Part shown: positions 1-12,400 of the stretch, one piece after another | How positions within the stretch are numbered: position 1 is the stretch's first letter | Layout: every line of letters begins with the position of its first letter | Assembly (NCBI GenBank): GCA_003254885.1 | Contig: QANT01006731.1 | Location: 1-64,000 of the forward strand | Reading direction: 5' to 3' | From: Purshia tridentata | Lineage: Eukaryota > Streptophyta > Magnoliopsida > Rosales > Rosaceae | DNA length: 64,000 nucleotides | Position numbers and translations under genes: made by a program | The notes under the pieces: model-generated | The model's input: only the letters and a program-made list of their open reading frames with translations | Told to the model about the DNA's origin: nothing | Databases searched by the model: none

Positions 1-9
1 TTACAAGAA

Positions 10-90
10 CAACTTAGCTTGGTGGTAAGGCGCAGATGTTTTTTTATTGAGGTCTTGAGTTCGATTCACAAGGCTTCTAGTTTCTGTCAT
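10..90 (+). repeat. tRNA-derived SINE-like head
   Basis: An A-box-like stretch (tagcttggtggtaagg, from about 15) is followed some 35 bases later by a B-box-like stretch (gagttcgattc, near 57-67). This is the spacing of an internal RNA polymerase III promoter in tRNA-related plant SINEs. The tail after about 90 is AT-rich without a clear poly(A) or target-site duplication, and the left edge is close to the window start, so the ends are not defined. It is not an intact tRNA: no cloverleaf can be drawn. Confidence 0.45.
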
Positions 91-121
91 AAAATTTTAA
101 TATTAAAATAATAGAATGTAT

Positions 122-299
122 ATGTAATCGGGGCGGGGCCGGGGATGGGGGACCAAATACCATCCCTGCCCCGCCCCCGACTCGGGTCCCCATTTCAATC
201 CCCGAATCCGAACCCGGCCCCGTTTATCATCCCCATCGGGTTTTAATCGGATCGGATCCCCGCGGGGACCCTAACCCGCGGGGATTTTTGCCATCCCTA
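122..299. mobile_element. GC-rich repeat block with hAT (Ac-type)-like end
   Basis: A strongly GC-rich stretch full of runs of C and G (ggggcggggccgggg, ccccgcggggaccc) stands out sharply from the AT-rich surroundings. It ends at 299 with tgccatcccta, which read on the minus strand is tagggatggca and resembles the Ac/Ds-type terminal sequence TAGGGATGAAA. I found no partner terminus or 8-bp target duplication, so it may be one end of a non-autonomous hAT element or an unrelated GC-rich repeat. Confidence 0.3.
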
Positions 300-1638
300 G
301 TTGAGATCGATAATATCTCTACGCGCAAATAGAGGTTACCTAACGGAACTAATTCACACAGGACCACTTTCATGAAATTAGCTTTATTTACAACTCCTTG
401 ATACACTCGATAACTAGTTTTTAATTTTTTATATATTAAGCATTAATATTTGCAAATATTTTTAATATATTATTTCTTCTTCTTTGGGTACGACTTTAAT
501 ATATCCAAAGATTGTTAATTATGCTCTACTATATGACTTGATATCGCAAGAGAGGAAGAAAAAAGCAATTAATAAGAAATTAAGGACATGATATATCTCA
601 ATAAATAGCCATCAAGCATGTCTCTAATCTGTGAAGGTTCATTCATTTAATTATCTGAAAAAGGAAAAACTATACAAATTATTCATATCTATTAATTAAA
701 TGATTTAAACAATTTTTTCACTTACAACTTTTTTTATTTTTTATCAACAAGTGTTTGTGGATCAATAAAATTTATACTCAAAGACTTTCTCTCGATAAAT
801 AAAGATTAAATATCATTTATTAAACCAACTAATTATTGACTTTCTCTTTAAGTATTAATCATTGACTTTCTTTAACTACTTTAAGAAATAAGGATCAAAG
901 TTCAGAATATATATATATATATATATATGAACAAATAATTACGAACAAATAATAAAACTCGTATCGTATGTACCAATTAATCATCAGTTGTTACAGTCTA
1001 GTTTGAGTCACATTCAAGACATAGGTATTATTAATTTCACATGGACTTAATGCCATTAAATTTAATTCATGAATGTAATGAAGGAGGGACCTATACGCTT
1101 CAATTCTTCTGAGAAGACCCAGCTGGATCTTTAAGATTGATCAGAGAGTTTCAAAATTTGGAGCAATTAAACACTTAATTTCTTGCATTAATTTTAATTG
1201 ATGCAGAAATTAAACATCAGCTAGCCATTAATATATTTTTCACGATGATGATCATGGTACGCATTATTGGTTTATTTCCATCTGCAGAACCCAACTAATT
1301 GTATTAGGTAGAAGCTGAAAGCCATTAATTTAACAAATAAATGATAATTAAAACAAATTAAAACAAATAACATATTCCTCGAGGCATCGGTGAATACAAC
1401 TGTAAGGATAATTTATTATTAAAAAAGGAGTACTATAATTAGACATGAATGTTCCACATTTAAATTGCTCTGTGATGCCTGATTTGCTCCAACATTACGA
1501 TAACTGGATCTCGGATATCGCACAAAATAAGATATCTACTTTTTTTATTTATAACATCCCTATTTTGCGCTTCTAGTACTCATACGCAGTGTAAATAGTC
1601 TTTTGAGAAGTACATTACATACTTGCTTTTTTTATTAA
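300..1638. other. AT-rich intergenic DNA
   Basis: No coding region or RNA gene is visible. An (AT)n microsatellite lies at about 907-928. The rest is AT-rich sequence without strong repeats. Confidence 0.6.
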
Positions 1639-2022
1639 GGGAAATGCATGCTATCCATCTTTTTAAAATTTATTTTCTACACCCACCTTCTTCTTTATTA
1701 TTCTAATTCCACATTGTAAATTGATGATTAGAATCATTCATTTGTTAGATTTAACAATGAATATCTCTCTACAAAAAATCAACTAAATCGAAAATTGTTT
1801 GATTATATAATTATGTTCAAATAAATAGAATGTTTTGGTACTAATTTAATTTACCGTTAGTTTATTTATAACGATTTTTGATTTAGTTGATTTTTTTTAC
1901 AGAGATGATATTCAAATAATTATTTAAAATATGAACGGTTCATATCATAAAAATACATTTTGAAATGTGAATAATAAAAAAGAAGGTGAGTGAAGAAGGT
2001 GAATATATATATAACATTCCTC
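1639..2022. mobile_element. Foldback MITE, about 384 bp
   Basis: The two halves are imperfect inverted copies of each other. The left arm has caccttcttctttattattc, then tgaatatctctctacaaaaa and aatcaactaaatcgaaaat; the right arm has the complements of caccttctttttt, gaatatcatctctgtaaaaa and aatcaactaaatcaaaaatcg. The ends read gggaaatg on the left and, reversed, gaggaatg on the right. Flanks ttttattaa (1630-1638) and ttttctaaa (2023-2031) agree at 7 of 9 bases and may be a decayed 9-bp target-site duplication, which would suit a Mutator-like family. No coding capacity. Superfamily assignment is inference. Confidence 0.6.
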
Positions 2023-4686
2023 TTTTCTAAACGCAATAACCACAAAATTAACTTTTGCTAATAATAATTCTTGTTTTGGCAAAAACCGAAAAAGAAAAGG
2101 TACATTTTAGGAAAGAAAAACTTAAAAAAATGAAAACAAAAATAGTATTTTACTTTCAAACGATCACTATTATAGTTTGACTTTTTGTTATCTTCAAGAT
2201 ATATACACGCATGCTTATTTGTACGAATGAAATTACCATCTTTAAAAAAAGAAAAAGAAAAACCAAGACACCTATTTTCACAACCACCAACTTAAGTGAG
2301 AAATTTTGGTTTTTATTGCACTTGATTATAGGTGTTCAAGTTGGTCCTCTAACTTATGCATATAGATACCAGTTGTATTATTTTATACAAAACTGAAAAG
2401 GTGTGGAAGATGGTGCTTTAGAAGTCAAAGAACAATAAAAGTTCAAGGAATAGGAGATGCCATGAATGTCCAACCAAATAAAGAAGAAAAAATACAAAAC
2501 AAGGAGCCTTAATAGTATTGAACTATGGATGGGACCACAATGTTTATGAAATTTTTTGAGTTCACACTTAAAAAGATAATCACAATTACCAATAAAATTA
2601 TATATTAATTATTTCACTACATTGATATATAATTCAAAGGCTGGACCACAAAATATGCTTCATTACAATTTTTCCATGATCATGCACATTAATTATCGAT
2701 TCCGAAAGTGTCGTGTTAGATATGAAAATTGGGATAAGATTATAAGAATTAAAGAATGACAAATCAACCTTCCTTCTGCCCCCGTTGTCATTCTAAAAAA
2801 AAGATTTAATTACTTACACGTCGAGTCTATGAAACATGTAAGTTTTATGCATTTATTCGAAGGTTGTAAAGCTCTGAAATTTGATGGGTTTTAATAATAT
2901 ATTGATCCTTTTGGTGTATGATCAATTCGTGTATATTATAATACACAAGTAAGATCTCAAGTGGTTTTTTTTTTGGGTCGATCTCAAGAGGTGTTTAGTT
3001 GGTAGGAATGAAATGAAGTGGAATCATTACAATGTTTAGTTCACGGATAAAATACATAATGTTATTAAACTACTTAATATTGTAATATTTAAAAATATAA
3101 ACTCATTATTATTGAATCAAATTAATGAATAACACATTATGTTCATAAAATATATATCTGATGCATGCCGAATGAGAAACAAGTGGATCTCTCCCTCTCG
3201 TTCTGTCTCTGTCTCTCTGCAAGGAAAGTAAATTTGAATGTCGACATCGGGTGGACTGTGGATGAAGAGAATTAATGAAAAACGAAAATGATATAGGGCA
3301 GAGAGCTAAGACTAATATTGGTATTAGGCTATTAGCATGCACATGCATTTATGTTGAAATGCTGAATAATTATTGTTGTCATTGTTGATATTGGCCGCCA
3401 AGTACATGCGGCCACAACTACTAGACCAAAACAAAGACCACAACAAGCCACGTCTCATCAACAAAAACAAACCCAATTAATTAACTAATTAAGGTTTAAT
3501 TAGGCACAAACATGACAAATACGAGAGCAGATTCCTTACTAAATTTTTAGTATACGTTTGGTATCAGATATCTTATTTTAACCATTGAAAATCATCTCAT
3601 AACTCGATATTTTAGTTATGTTAAATGATCTAATGGTTGATGAAATGTCTGATATCAAAACATTATCAAAAAATGAATAAATTAGTTGACAAGTACAAGT
3701 AATATATGTACAAACAAAAAAACAAACTAGCTAGACTACAAGTCTACAACCAGTAGCTACACCAACTGCTAGCTAGATTACTAGAAAATTAAGAAACAAG
3801 AAGCTGAAATACTCCACATAATTAATGTTTCGCTAAATATATAGTTAACAATTCAAACCATACTCTCAAGGAAGACCCTTTTTTATAGAAAAAATTTCAA
3901 AATGATATTAGTTTTTACAGGTTTGAGCAAAGATGTGTCATATTGTTATTGGTCAATTGATTCCTTTTACTTACTTTTTTTTGTTGTACCGTACGGTGAG
4001 TCGGTGACTACAGTACGTCTTAGAGATTTGATAACTTAATTGATATGAACAGTGGAGATCGATCACACAGCACTCACTGCATATGGTTTGAGCATATATG
4101 TGTATATATATATAATATATAAATAATAAAGCTAGAAGCGCCGTCAGCAATGGTAATGCTATTTATACAACAACGCTATAATGCTGTTCCCTGTAGGTCC
4201 CAAAAGCTTATCAAACATCACCTCGTACGGACTGTCTGCAATCCTGTGACTAAACTGAGACAACACCATCAACTGTTTGGGCCTCAGACAAATCCCAGCT
4301 CGACAACGCATCCCCCGAAAACCATCTGGTTTTCAAAATACCACCCATTTTCTATGCCCCACTCTCTCTTTTTCCCTCGTTCCTTTTTCTTTGCCATATA
4401 TGCTGAGAGAGGCCCTTTGCTTCCACAAACTGAACCAAAACACTCCCCCAATACAAAAATAGAAAGACACCCACATTTATAAACACTAGCATTCCTTAAT
4501 TACTACAACTCTACAACCACAACACAACCCAAACCCACCATGCTTTTCTTTCTTATCTTCTTCTTCTTTTATTGAATGGACCAAATTTAGCTACTAGCTA
4601 CCTAGGGTTCTTCTGCATATTTTTGCTGGCCGGGTTAATATTCTTTTTCCTATTTTCTTTAAATTAAATTGAAGAGCTTCTTAGGT
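2023..4686. other. Upstream region of the FUL-like gene
   Basis: No believable coding region. The sequence is AT-rich with pyrimidine-rich tracts close to the gene. A TATA-like sequence is at 4477-4484. GTAC cores, the centre of SBP/SPL binding sites, occur at 3986, 3991, 4013 and 4225. A stretch near 2990-3110 (gtgtttagttggtaggaatg) resembles common MITE ends but its limits are unclear. Confidence 0.5.
4477..4484 (+). promoter_or_regulatory. Possible TATA box of the FUL-like gene
   Basis: TTTATAAA lies about 200 bases before the start codon at 4687, after a C-rich segment and before a pyrimidine-rich leader. The distance would give a leader of roughly 170 bases. No transcript evidence is available here. 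Confidence 0.35.
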
Positions 4687-5744
4687 ATGGGAAGAGGAAA
4701 GGTTCAGTTGAAGCGGATCGAGAACAAGATAAGCAGGCAAGTAACATTCTCGAAGCGACGGACCGGATTGCTCAAGAAAGCTCATGAGATCTCGGTTCTC
4801 TGCGATGCAGAGGTGGCACTCATCGTCTTCTCAACCAAAGGCAAGCTCTTTGAGTATTCTTCAGATTCCAGGTCTGTCCCCATGGCCTTATATCTTTTTG
4901 TCATCTGGGTATGCCTGTTTTTGCTTTCTTATATACATATACATATCAATGTTAATTTTTCACTACAAAATGTTCAACATACGATCATCGCTCATTTCCT
5001 GTAAATATATATGAAACAGAGCTAAAAGGTTTTTCTTTTGGGGTCAACAAACAAAGTTAAAAGCTAAAAAACTATATATATATGCTTTATTATTGTTTTG
5101 GTTCATATCTTTGCTTTATTCTTAATTTTTTTTATGTTCTTGTCGTCAGAATAAGTACATAGGCCATGTAATTTCACAGAGACGTGACACTGATTAGTGT
5201 ACTACTTATTGGTCAAATCAGAAGTGGGATTCTTATACGTACTAAATACTTTTGTATGTTCGTGTGTGTATATATAAAGATATATTTATGTAGTCCCTAA
5301 TGAAGATTACAAGACGCTAGTTACTAGCTAGGTAGGTACACTTACTCTCAAAAACGGTTATGTACATTTGAAATAAGATGCAGTAGATCAAGTAGTATCA
5401 TATGGGATGCTTTCAGTTATTATATTTCTTTTAAAATAAAAATTAGGACTTAATTTAGAAAAGTATAATATTAATTTGTTTATAGGTGTCGAAGTGTGAG
5501 GGTCCTTGGGCAATGTGTATTGATGAGCGTGGTGTTTTTGTTACCTAGTATGAGAGTTATGAGTATCTTTGTGTATATCCGATGTTGATTGTTGGTGTCC
5601 AGTGCACTGCACCTAGGAGGAAAGTCCTCGTCCAATCATATGGGTCATGTAAAGGTGCTTAGGAAAACTGGAAAAGAGACAAAACCAGATATTGTTGGTT
5701 CGTTATCAAAGATTCCCATTCGGATTTAATTTTCCATTTACATG

Positions 5745-5775
<31 letters not shown>

Positions 5776-8334
5776 CACGCTATACCGTTATACATTAATC
5801 ATTTAGTTAGACAAAATCACAAGAATAAAGGATCGGCGACTTTAACCAGCAATTAGGCAAGGTATTATTATTAATTTTATGCTACTATTTTCTAAAACAA
5901 TTTCTATTAGTGGATTTATTGACCTATTTGTCATTACAATCTTTTAAGTGGATTAAAACCTACCCTTAATTAATTTTATTTTTTTCATTTAATTCTAGAC
6001 ATTACCTAATATGAAATGTTTGGATTAGGTGCATGGAGACTGCAAGTTACACCATAGTATTGTCTCATATTTAGTTTAAAGTAAATGTTTAGGATTAGCT
6101 TAAGTGGTGAATAATGATGAAGAAATAAGATATAATTAATTAAGATCAGTTAAATATTCGATTCCTTTCAAAGTAAAAAAGAAAAAATTGAATATATCTC
6201 AAATCTAACATGCTATGTGCTTGCAATGAAATGGTGATAAGAACATTTTCCTTCATGCGAAGCATTGTGGATACATGTATATATATAGACATTAAATAAT
6301 TAAAGAAAACAAGTGATCGTCTAGTGACAAGGGCTTCTAATCAAGCATGAGCCACATGCACCACACTAGTTTTTCCAATTTGGATAAATAGTGCTACTAC
6401 AGTCATCAAAAGTTTTTCTAAATTTTAGATATATGTCAACTGATATGATGCATCTATGATATGATGATTGAGGATTTTTTTTTTTTGGCCAAATGATTGA
6501 TGATATCTTAGTTACTAGGAATAGATGAAGTTGAAATATGATTACATTAATATAAGCGATATGCAGTACTTGCATAAAATTAAGCTTGAATTTTCTCCAT
6601 TTTGTGAAGCATGGAGAGACTCCTGGAGCGATACGACCAATATTCATATGCGGAACGGCAACTCATTGCAACTGACAGCGCAGAACCACAGGTACGTACT
6701 GTATATATTTATGAAATCTACTAATTAATGACTTACATGTCCTTCAGTATACTCAACAACCGATTGATTTAAACTTTCATCAGTAGAGCCTTAATTGATA
6801 CCAAAAACCAAAAACGTTATAGTTAATTTTCTGCTAATAACTGTGCAATTCTGTTAATTGAAGAACAACCCTCGGACATGGTCATTGCATTGATAGAACC
6901 TTGTAATTTCTTGAGTGATCTGTTCATTTTTTTAGACAATCACTCCCATGAAATCCTGGTTTGAAACCTCCAAAATGCTTTTCTTTGTTATTTTGCAAGG
7001 TGCAAGATTGGATTGCACCTATATGTTTGTCTTTCTCTCCCTCTCTTTTCAATTATTTATCTCTTCACGTATAAGATGAGTCTGCATGTAAAAGATGGTG
7101 TAAGCTTGATATACATTGTCAAATAGCTCATTCCCTAATAACTTAAGTTTTCGGGTTTAGGGATTGTCTAGTCTTGATATCTTAGGATGTATTTCTGAAC
7201 AATTTACTTTTGTGCAATAGTTAGTTAATTATGTAGTCTTGATGTCTGAAATTTTCTTTAGTAGCATTTTCCATTGCCTTAATACATTTAAACTTTTTAA
7301 GTATGAAATTCTTATATAGTAGCTGATGAAGAAACATTTAATATTGTACGGCTTGCTCGTGTGGTGTGTACAGGGAAGTTGGTCTCTTGAATACCCCAAG
7401 CTTGCGGCAAGGATTGAAGTCTTACAAAGGAAACTAAGGTACGTACTACCTTGACTACTTGAGAATTAATAAGAAATACATGGTTCTTGACAATTGGGTC
7501 ATTAAGGCTTTGATTATGAATCGAGAAAATGATAATAAGTTGTATTAGTTTCAAATTAATTCATTGATTGGTGTAGGAATTTTACGGGAGAAGATTTAGA
7601 CCCCTTAAGCTTGAGAGAGCTTCAACATTTAGAGCAACAGCTTGATACAGCTCTTAAGCGCATACGAACAAGAAAGGTGCATGAAGCGAACTTAGTTAAA
7701 TCGATCACATCTTCTTAATTATTTATGTCATGGCATATTATAGCTAGCTTGTCAACTTAATCAATAATTTGCCATGATTAATTTCAGTTTTTATATATAT
7801 GCTAGCTCATTCCATAATTTAATTTCGCATTTGCAGAACCAACTCATGCATGAATCCATTTCAGAGCTACACAAGAAGGTCTGTCGAAATTAAGTTGTAC
7901 AATATGCCTTCATATAATGTGATGTGTGTACGTTGGAGAAATGAATTAAGATAGATTAATTAATTAATTAAATGTATTTTGAGTTTACTTAGTTAGGTGG
8001 AATACTAATACTGCTAGCTGGTTATGAATGTCATCTTACATTGTGAGTATATACTTGTTACAGCATAAGGCATTGCAGGAGCAAAACAACTTGCTGGCAA
8101 AAAAGGTAAAACTAAATCATCATCATCAATAATTTTGACATTATTATAGTGGCCAGAGAGTTGACATTCATATGCTTAAAATTAAAATAGCTGAAGGATA
8201 ACGAAAAGAGGCTGGAGGCAGAACATGTGCAGTTAGAGCAGCAAAACCATGGCCTGAACTCATCCACCCTCATGCTAATGCCCTCACTCCAACCCCCATC
8301 AACACCATCACTACTTGCTCCTCTAACCATCGGG

Positions 8335-8388
<54 letters not shown>

Positions 8389-8862
8389 TCTCATTGGTGC
8401 ATGGGATTGTTGTCACTCGAGTTTATGGACTTTAAAACTGACTTGTCCATGCACGCCCAAGGCGTTGCCATGACCTGTACGTTCATGCCAATTTCTTGAT
8501 TGTTAAATAGTTATTCCAAAGTGACAACTTTGTGAAAATGTTACTTTGTTAGTTGAAAAAAGTCAAGAAAATGGAGTAATAAGTTGATCCTTCATGCATT
8601 CCAAATTGCAAATCCATGGCACTTCCTAAGAGCCCAGACGATTAGACCTCTTATTATTATACAAGACTACTATTTGGGTTACATGCATGCAAAAGCTAAC
8701 ACTGAAACTGTACGCAAATGATATTGCAGTGGGGCTCTCCAGGCAAGCGATGGGATGGTTGATGATGATGACGACGATGGTAATTATGGCAGAGCTCAAA
8801 CAAGGCCTACCACTGCTAACACACACATGCCATTGTGGATGCTTCGCAATTTGAATGAATAA
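4687..8862 (+). CDS. FUL-like: FRUITFULL/AGL8-like MADS-box transcription factor
   Basis: A type II MIKC MADS-box factor of the AP1/FUL clade, expected in the nucleus to control floral transition, meristem identity and fruit development by binding CArG boxes. Exons: 4687-4871, 6610-6691, 7374-7438, 7577-7676, 7837-7878, 8064-8105, 8191-8333, 8730-8862; 263 aa. The 185/82/65/100/42/42 exon pattern is the classic MIKC layout. The MADS domain is residues 1-60 ([20 protein letters not shown], then [20 protein letters not shown]). The K region spans about 90-170. The C-terminus ends [11 protein letters not shown], a variant of the FUL-type (paleoAP1) motif; the farnesylated end of euAP1 proteins is absent, so FUL or AGL79-like fits better than AP1. 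A run of six Asp precedes this motif. The start was chosen as the ATG giving the canonical MGRGKV. Intron 1 is 1.7 kb. Intron 7 opens directly into a CT microsatellite. Confidence 0.93.
5752..5775. repeat. (AT)n microsatellite
   Basis: A run of alternating AT in intron 1 of the FUL-like gene. Likely length-variable. Confidence 0.8.
8336..8383. repeat. (TC)n microsatellite abutting a splice donor
   Basis: About 24 TC units begin two bases after the GT of intron 7 in the FUL-like gene (gtatctctctct). Such tracts change length readily, and this one lies within the region that pairs with U1 and U6 snRNA and just after it. Confidence 0.9.
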
Positions 8863-9473
8863 AGCATTCAGATGACTATGCTTGCCGGCCGGCCGAGTAG
8901 TCAAATAAAAATCTAATGTTGATGGTTTGGGTTATGGAAGTGGACTACATCACTAACATTTAATTAGCCTCTAAATCAATTCTTATTATATATAAAGAAT
9001 GAGATTAACGATGGATGTTTCTACAAATTAATCATATATATTGTAATATTCCAATCATATCGAAAGAAATTATGAGGTGTACCATACTAACCATATGGAC
9101 CTAATTTGGAGATAACTAGGATGATCAGAGATTTAGGCTTAGCATTCAAATAAATTAAAATTTGGTAGCTGATGATACTGAGAATTCTTCGCATATGTTC
9201 AATTATAACTATTGAGTAGTTACGTACAAGGTACAAGGTACAAATATAAGTGATAGTTCATATAACTAATCCAGTACATGATGACTTAATGATGGCGCGC
9301 TATAAACTAAATTTTCACATAAATACAATAGATTAACCCCTTCACAATCTAATTAACCTTTTTCAATGCTTAATTCCTAACCAGATTGGAAATGAAGTGA
9401 TCAATAGGCACAAATTGACATAATACTTGGCAATCTTAAAATCAAGTTGTTTCACTTCCTGTAATTGCTGGTC
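8863..9473. other. 3' intergenic region between FUL-like and RCC1 genes
   Basis: The two genes converge here. The sequence is AT-rich and holds the presumed 3' untranslated regions and polyadenylation signals of both. No other feature is seen. Confidence 0.6.
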
Positions 9474-12400
9474 TCATCGATCATCTTCATATTCCCGGTC
9501 ACCACCATCAAGCATATGCTGCCTGCAGGAAATAGAAAGATAAACATAAAAGAATAGAGAAGAAACAATTTCAAACCAATGGGGACAATGCTGCAAAACT
9601 CTCAAGCATTACCAGTTGAAGGGATACTATGTGATCAACACTTAAAAGCTTTTTGAAGGATAAGCACCTCTAACAACAAAAGGGCTCTTTCAAAATTTAA
9701 ATCATTGCTAAAACAATTCAACATAAGGTCATTCAAAATGTGAATGGAAACATAAATTGTGATCCTTCCCTAAGAAAAGATTTTAAAAAATATGGAATTG
9801 GTTATGATAGAAGTGCAAATATGTTCACCTTTTGATAAGCCATGAAAACAAATCAATACCTCAATCTTTCACAAAGGCGTGCTAAAGCATCTGCGCCTGT
9901 TCTAGATGCAATGTCCTCAATTGTAGAAGCATTCTTTAGAGTCAAACTATCTGCAAGCCTAAACTCACACAATTCCTTCAAGGAACATGCATCAGTCAAC
10001 ACGGCTGAATGGCCACCACCAGCTGCAAGTTTTCGAACTTCCCCAACACACCTACAATGCACTTCCATAATTATAAGAGACAAGATACCTATGGAAAACT
10101 ACTCTCTGAGCAATATATCTATACCATACCAGTCAACCGGTGAAGGATACCAAGCATAAGTAGATTTCTCGTTGGCTGCCTGGCCATAGCAATTGTAGCC
10201 CCATCCAAGAATTCTTCCATCCCTTGTAGAGATAAGTGTGTGGGAGTGTCCACATGCAATGAGCTGCACACTAGTTGGAACAACCAACATGGGGACATTC
10301 TGGAGAAAGGTCTCAGATTCATTGGGTCTGCATGAAAAAAATCCAGTTTCAGGGCCAAGGCCTAATTGCCCTGCTCTACCACCACCCCAAGCATAAAGAG
10401 CTCCCCTCTGAGTCACGGCACATGTATGAACACCACCACATGCAACATCCTTTATGAATATCCCATCAAGTCCAGCCACTCTCCTTGGCAATAACTCTTT
10501 TTCCCCAGACTGAAGGGAACAATGCCCAAGTTGACCCATGTTTCCCAACCCCCAAGTATACCTGTGAGAGAAAAATAAACTATTGTGAGGAAGAATTCTG
10601 CAGAGAAACTAAAATTAAACAAACAAGTAGACAGAATTTTAAGTTAAATTACATTAGTAACGTATCCTTTAAGAGAATATATTACACGTGAAGAGTATAT
10701 GAGTATATTGACATGTCATTTCATAACATGTATCAGTTTGAGAGTAACCTCTTTATATTTGGAAGCCAGCTATATAGGGTTATAAAATATACAATATAAA
10801 GTATGCTAAATGTATCAGGGTTCTTTCAGCTGCTAAAACCATTTTTGAGAATATGACTCAAAATCATTCATTACAAGCAAATATAAATTGGGAAAATGTA
10901 AAGTAGCAGAATGCATTCCATTTCCATGGCATCCTGTCTTCTGTTAAGATGTGAGATTCCCACGAGAAGATTTTGCAAACCTTCTCAACTAAATGTGCCA
11001 TGCGGGTAACCACAATATTCAATCTTAAATGCAGAACTTAATCTCCATCTAAGAAGTCCTTCAGAACACTTACACTTCGCCATTTTCAGATATGGCAGCG
11101 GTGTGGTACTCCCCGCATGACACTTGGGTAATCTTCACAAGATCAGGGGCTTCATCAAGGAACCTTGCATAAGCATTTATTATACGAGCCCTCTGTAATC
11201 CTTCACATGTAATTCCTCTGCCAAGCTGACCATATTCATTATATCCTGATGTATTAGAACAGTAATTAAAATATGATTAATTAGAGGCACGAAACAAGAA
11301 CATGAACTTCAGTTTTCTTTTTATATTGTGTTGTATAGTGTATCTATCACAAAATTGCAAATGCATAAGCAGCTCTATTATATAGACCTAGAAACTGCTT
11401 CCAAAAGAGTAATGGCATTATAAGATACAAATTTTGTTTGGAAGGATATTGTAATGGTGGACATAACAAGTGATTCTAGAATAAAAATTACCCCAAGCTT
11501 GTAGCAGGCCTTCCTCTGATAAAGCAGTCACGTGAACTGCACCGCAAGACACTTGACGAATTATCTGTTAAAAACTTTCTAATAAGTAAATTTACAATGA
11601 TCTAATAAATGAAATAATTGCATGGACCCTTACGTGAATAATCCCTTACATTGAGAAGTAAACCTGATACTCATCCACTCTAACCTAATAAAAGCATTCC
11701 ATTAGAGAGTGTTCTCCCAATGAAGCATTCCACATAACAGGAATTCACCTCTTTCCTCTTGTAGGTTTTGGAGTTGTAATCCAAGACTAGTTGTCCAACT
11801 TTATAAAAGCATTGCATGCAGTGGCAGCAAAGGCTAGAGTTGTCCAAAGTAATCCTCTGGCTTTGATCAACCAATCCAGCTAATGACAATTAATCAAGGT
11901 TATTAAAAAGAAAATCTTGCCCCTTTTTTATTGATACAATTCATTGAATTGATCCAAAAACAAACATTACATCCAAACTGAAGCCTATTAGCCTAATGAG
12001 CTAATCATTTCATTTTTTTTTATATCTAACAATTACCAATTCTTGCCCCCCTTTTTTATTAATAAAAATCAAATTATTTGATTCCTCAACCCAGAGAAAA
12101 AGAGAAAAAAAAAGATTATATCCAAAATTGAAGCTTGATGAGCTCATTTGAGTAATTTGTTTTCATATCCACCATTTGCTTATCCAAATTGTATCATAAT
12201 TCTAAAACTGAACAATTCTGATTTAAAAAGAATGAAAAACCAATAAGAAGGAATTATAGCATACCGAGTTTGGAGTAAACGCCCCCCAAAATAAACGTGG
12301 AAGATCCGAGCCCTATAATGAGAAGCAGGGTAAAAAAAAAAAAAACAAATTATTATCTGCCAAAAATGAATGAAACAGGAATGATGCTAAAGAAATTTGT

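Noticed and set aside
4150-4482. 110-codon frame upstream of the FUL-like gene
   Set aside because: It lies in promoter and leader sequence, has no recognisable domain, and ends just before the TATA-like motif.
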